Of a DNA stretch of 64,000 bases, positions 62,739-64,000 are shown in pieces. Position 1 is the first letter of the stretch; the number at the start of each line of letters is the position of its first letter. Position numbers and translations under genes: made by a program. Source of the DNA: JBGTGG01 sp964398945 (GTDB lineage Bacteria; Bacteroidota; Bacteroidia; Cytophagales; Cyclobacteriaceae); contig CAYNOT010000005.1 in NCBI GenBank assembly GCA_964398945.1, positions 124,001-188,000 on the forward strand. The letters are read 5' to 3'. The notes under the pieces are model-generated. The model saw only the letters and a list, made by a program, of their open reading frames with translations. It was not told the origin of the DNA and did no database searches.

Positions 62739-64000
62739 TCAATTATTTCTTGAGGTGCGGTTACGCGGTGGGTCAACCTGAGGAAAATTATTAGGTTTGA
62801 TGGTTTCATAATCAACCACACCAGTACGGACAGTCCATTGAACATAATCCCAAGCTAATTCCCGGACGATCTCAGGATACTCTCCGGCAAGGTCTTTTGT
62901 CTCCCCCCTGTCTTTCTCAAGGTCATAAAGCTCCCATACCGGGTTAGGATAAATAGAAACAATTTTCCATTTGCCTTTTCTTACCGCTTTATTGCCGGCC
63001 CGCTCCCAGAACAAAGGTTCACCACGATTTACTTCATCCTGCTTGCCATAGATAACAGGCACCAGGCTTTTACCGGACAGGCTATTGGTTTTAATACCGT
63101 TGTGTGCAGCAGGGTATTTTGCTCCTGCAAGTTCATAGAACGTGGGGGCCAGATCGATCAGGTGGCCAGTGCCTTTTGAAATAGCTCCCTGTTTAATTTG
63201 CTTTGGGAACCATGCTATGAAGGGCGTTCGAAAACCGCCTTCATAAGGCCTTCCCTTATAAGCCCGTAAAGGGGTATTTGAAAGATGGGCCCACGGTTGT
63301 TCCTGATAATCAAATGAACCGGAAGTTCCGACAGGTCCACTGTTTAAAACCAATCCTGTGCGCTTTTGATTGAAACTGTTAAAACCACCTTGCGCACCAT
63401 TATCCGAAATAAAAACGATCAATGTGTTGTCGTCTTTTTTCAGTTCTTTGAGTTTAGCCAGAATCTTTCCAACACCCTGATCCATCCGGTCCACCATTGC
63501 GGCATAAACTTCCATCTTTGCTTTCCAGAATTGTTGTTCATCATACGTAAGCTTGTTCCAATAAGGAACATCAGGATCGCGCTCTGTCAACGTTTGATTC
63601 GGATCCGTTATCCCCGATTTTTTCTGGCGTTCCAGTCTCAGGGTACGCAGTGAATCCCAACCGATGTCATACTTGCCTTTATACTTAGCGATATCTTCCG
63701 GCAATGCCTGCAATGGCCAGTGCGGTGCGTTATACGCTACATAAAGAAAAAATGGTTTTCCCGTTTTATTCTGCTCTTCCAGGAATTGAGTAGCATTCGT
63801 TGTTATTTCATCTGTGAAATAATAACTATCCGGTTCAGGATGCAGTTCCTGGTTATTCCTTATCAACTTCACGGGATACTCCCTTCCTCCGAGGATCATC
63901 GGGTTGGCATTGAAGTAATTGGCCCCGCCTCCAACAATACCGTAGAACTGATCAAATCCTCTCTGGTTTGGCCAATGCTGAACACTGTCTTTTCCCACAT
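62739..64000 (-). CDS. Arylsulfatase, second copy, N-terminus outside the window
   Basis: The frame has at least 420 residues and is open to the window edge, so the N-terminal sulfatase signature is not visible. It matches its neighbour closely in order and spacing (WPNQRGFDQFYGI, PFFLYVAYNAPHWPLQALPE, FISDNGAQGGFNS, EGGFRTPFIAWFP, LFWERAGNKAVRKGKWKIVS). It follows as an upstream tandem paralog with a 25-base gap to the next gene. Confidence 0.9.
   Translation of the reverse strand, partial: VGKDSVQHWPNQRGFDQFYGIVGGGANYFNANPMILGGREYPVKLIRNNQELHPEPDSYYFTDEITTNATQFLEEQNKTGKPFFLYVAYNAPHWPLQALPEDIAKYKGKYDIGWDSLRTLRLERQKKSGITDPNQTLTERDPDVPYWNKLTYDEQQFWKAKMEVYAAMVDRMDQGVGKILAKLKELKKDDNTLIVFISDNGAQGGFNSFNQKRTGLVLNSGPVGTSGSFDYQEQPWAHLSNTPLRAYKGRPYEGGFRTPFIAWFPKQIKQGAISKGTGHLIDLAPTFYELAGAKYPAAHNGIKTNSLSGKSLVPVIYGKQDEVNRGEPLFWERAGNKAVRKGKWKIVSIYPNPVWELYDLEKDRGETKDLAGEYPEIVRELAWDYVQWTVRTGVVDYETIKPNNFPQVDPPRNRTSRNN

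Overview
The window reads as chromosome of a Bacteroidota bacterium, probably Cytophagales-like. The reasons are UpxY-type antitermination control of a surface-polysaccharide locus, Nudix-fold sugar-type regulators, a BmgA/BmgB-like mobilisation module, RagB-free but sulfatase-rich metabolism, weak Shine-Dalgarno sites and low to moderate GC. The genus cannot be told from the sequence alone.

Positions 1-22478 are almost one minus-strand gene train. Read in transcription order it runs: a KdsC-like phosphatase, an SLC13 anion permease, cysC, cysD, cysN, cysQ (sulfate uptake, PAPS synthesis and PAP removal), an UpxY antiterminator and a wHTH regulator, then pseB, a four-helix-bundle gene, pseC, pseF, a tandem-GNAT gene and pseI (pseudaminic acid), wza and wzc export genes, neuA, neuB, a TylF-like methyltransferase, neuC (sialic-acid type), a Wzx flippase, two FdtA-like ketoisomerases and the start of an ATP-grasp gene. 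Two nonulosonic-acid routes therefore share one locus. No pseG is visible. Short word-like repeats fill several gaps here and one has expanded in frame inside pseC.

Positions 22554-25529 hold a periplasmic penicillin-acylase-type hydrolase and a small membrane protein. A 913-bp direct repeat (25584-26496 and 28937-29850), each copy carrying an identical Nudix regulator and terminator, flanks a 2.4-kb segment with a Fic gene.

Positions 29847-55913 are an integrated mobile island of about 26.06 kb, inserted at the 3' end of tRNA-Pro(TGG). Its ends share GTCG. It carries a primase, a ParA-like ATPase, a putative oriT with MobC/MobA, a reverse transcriptase with an unknown partner and a large inverted repeat, RadC, a HTH-ImmA/PIN toxin-antitoxin-like group, an MNT-HEPN pair, a PHP-SMC ATPase with an AlbA/HATPase protein, a RecB-UPF1 nuclease-helicase, a type III restriction-modification system and a large serine recombinase. 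Joining the two island ends in silico gives the recombinase a different and natural-looking C-terminus, so integration seems to rewrite the tail of the enzyme.

Positions 55911-60197 carry tRNA-Pro, tRNA-Arg, tRNA-Ser and tRNA-Cys, a GIY-YIG protein, an inverted tRNA-Pro fragment, a truncated HigA-like antitoxin, a second Fic protein behind a helically phased repeat array, and a short minus-strand transcript unit made of a SAM-riboswitch-like leader, a 21-codon ORF ending in four Cys codons and a protein of unknown function. Positions 60280-64000 hold a secreted rhodanese-thioredoxin protein and two tandem S1 sulfatases, the last cut by the window end.
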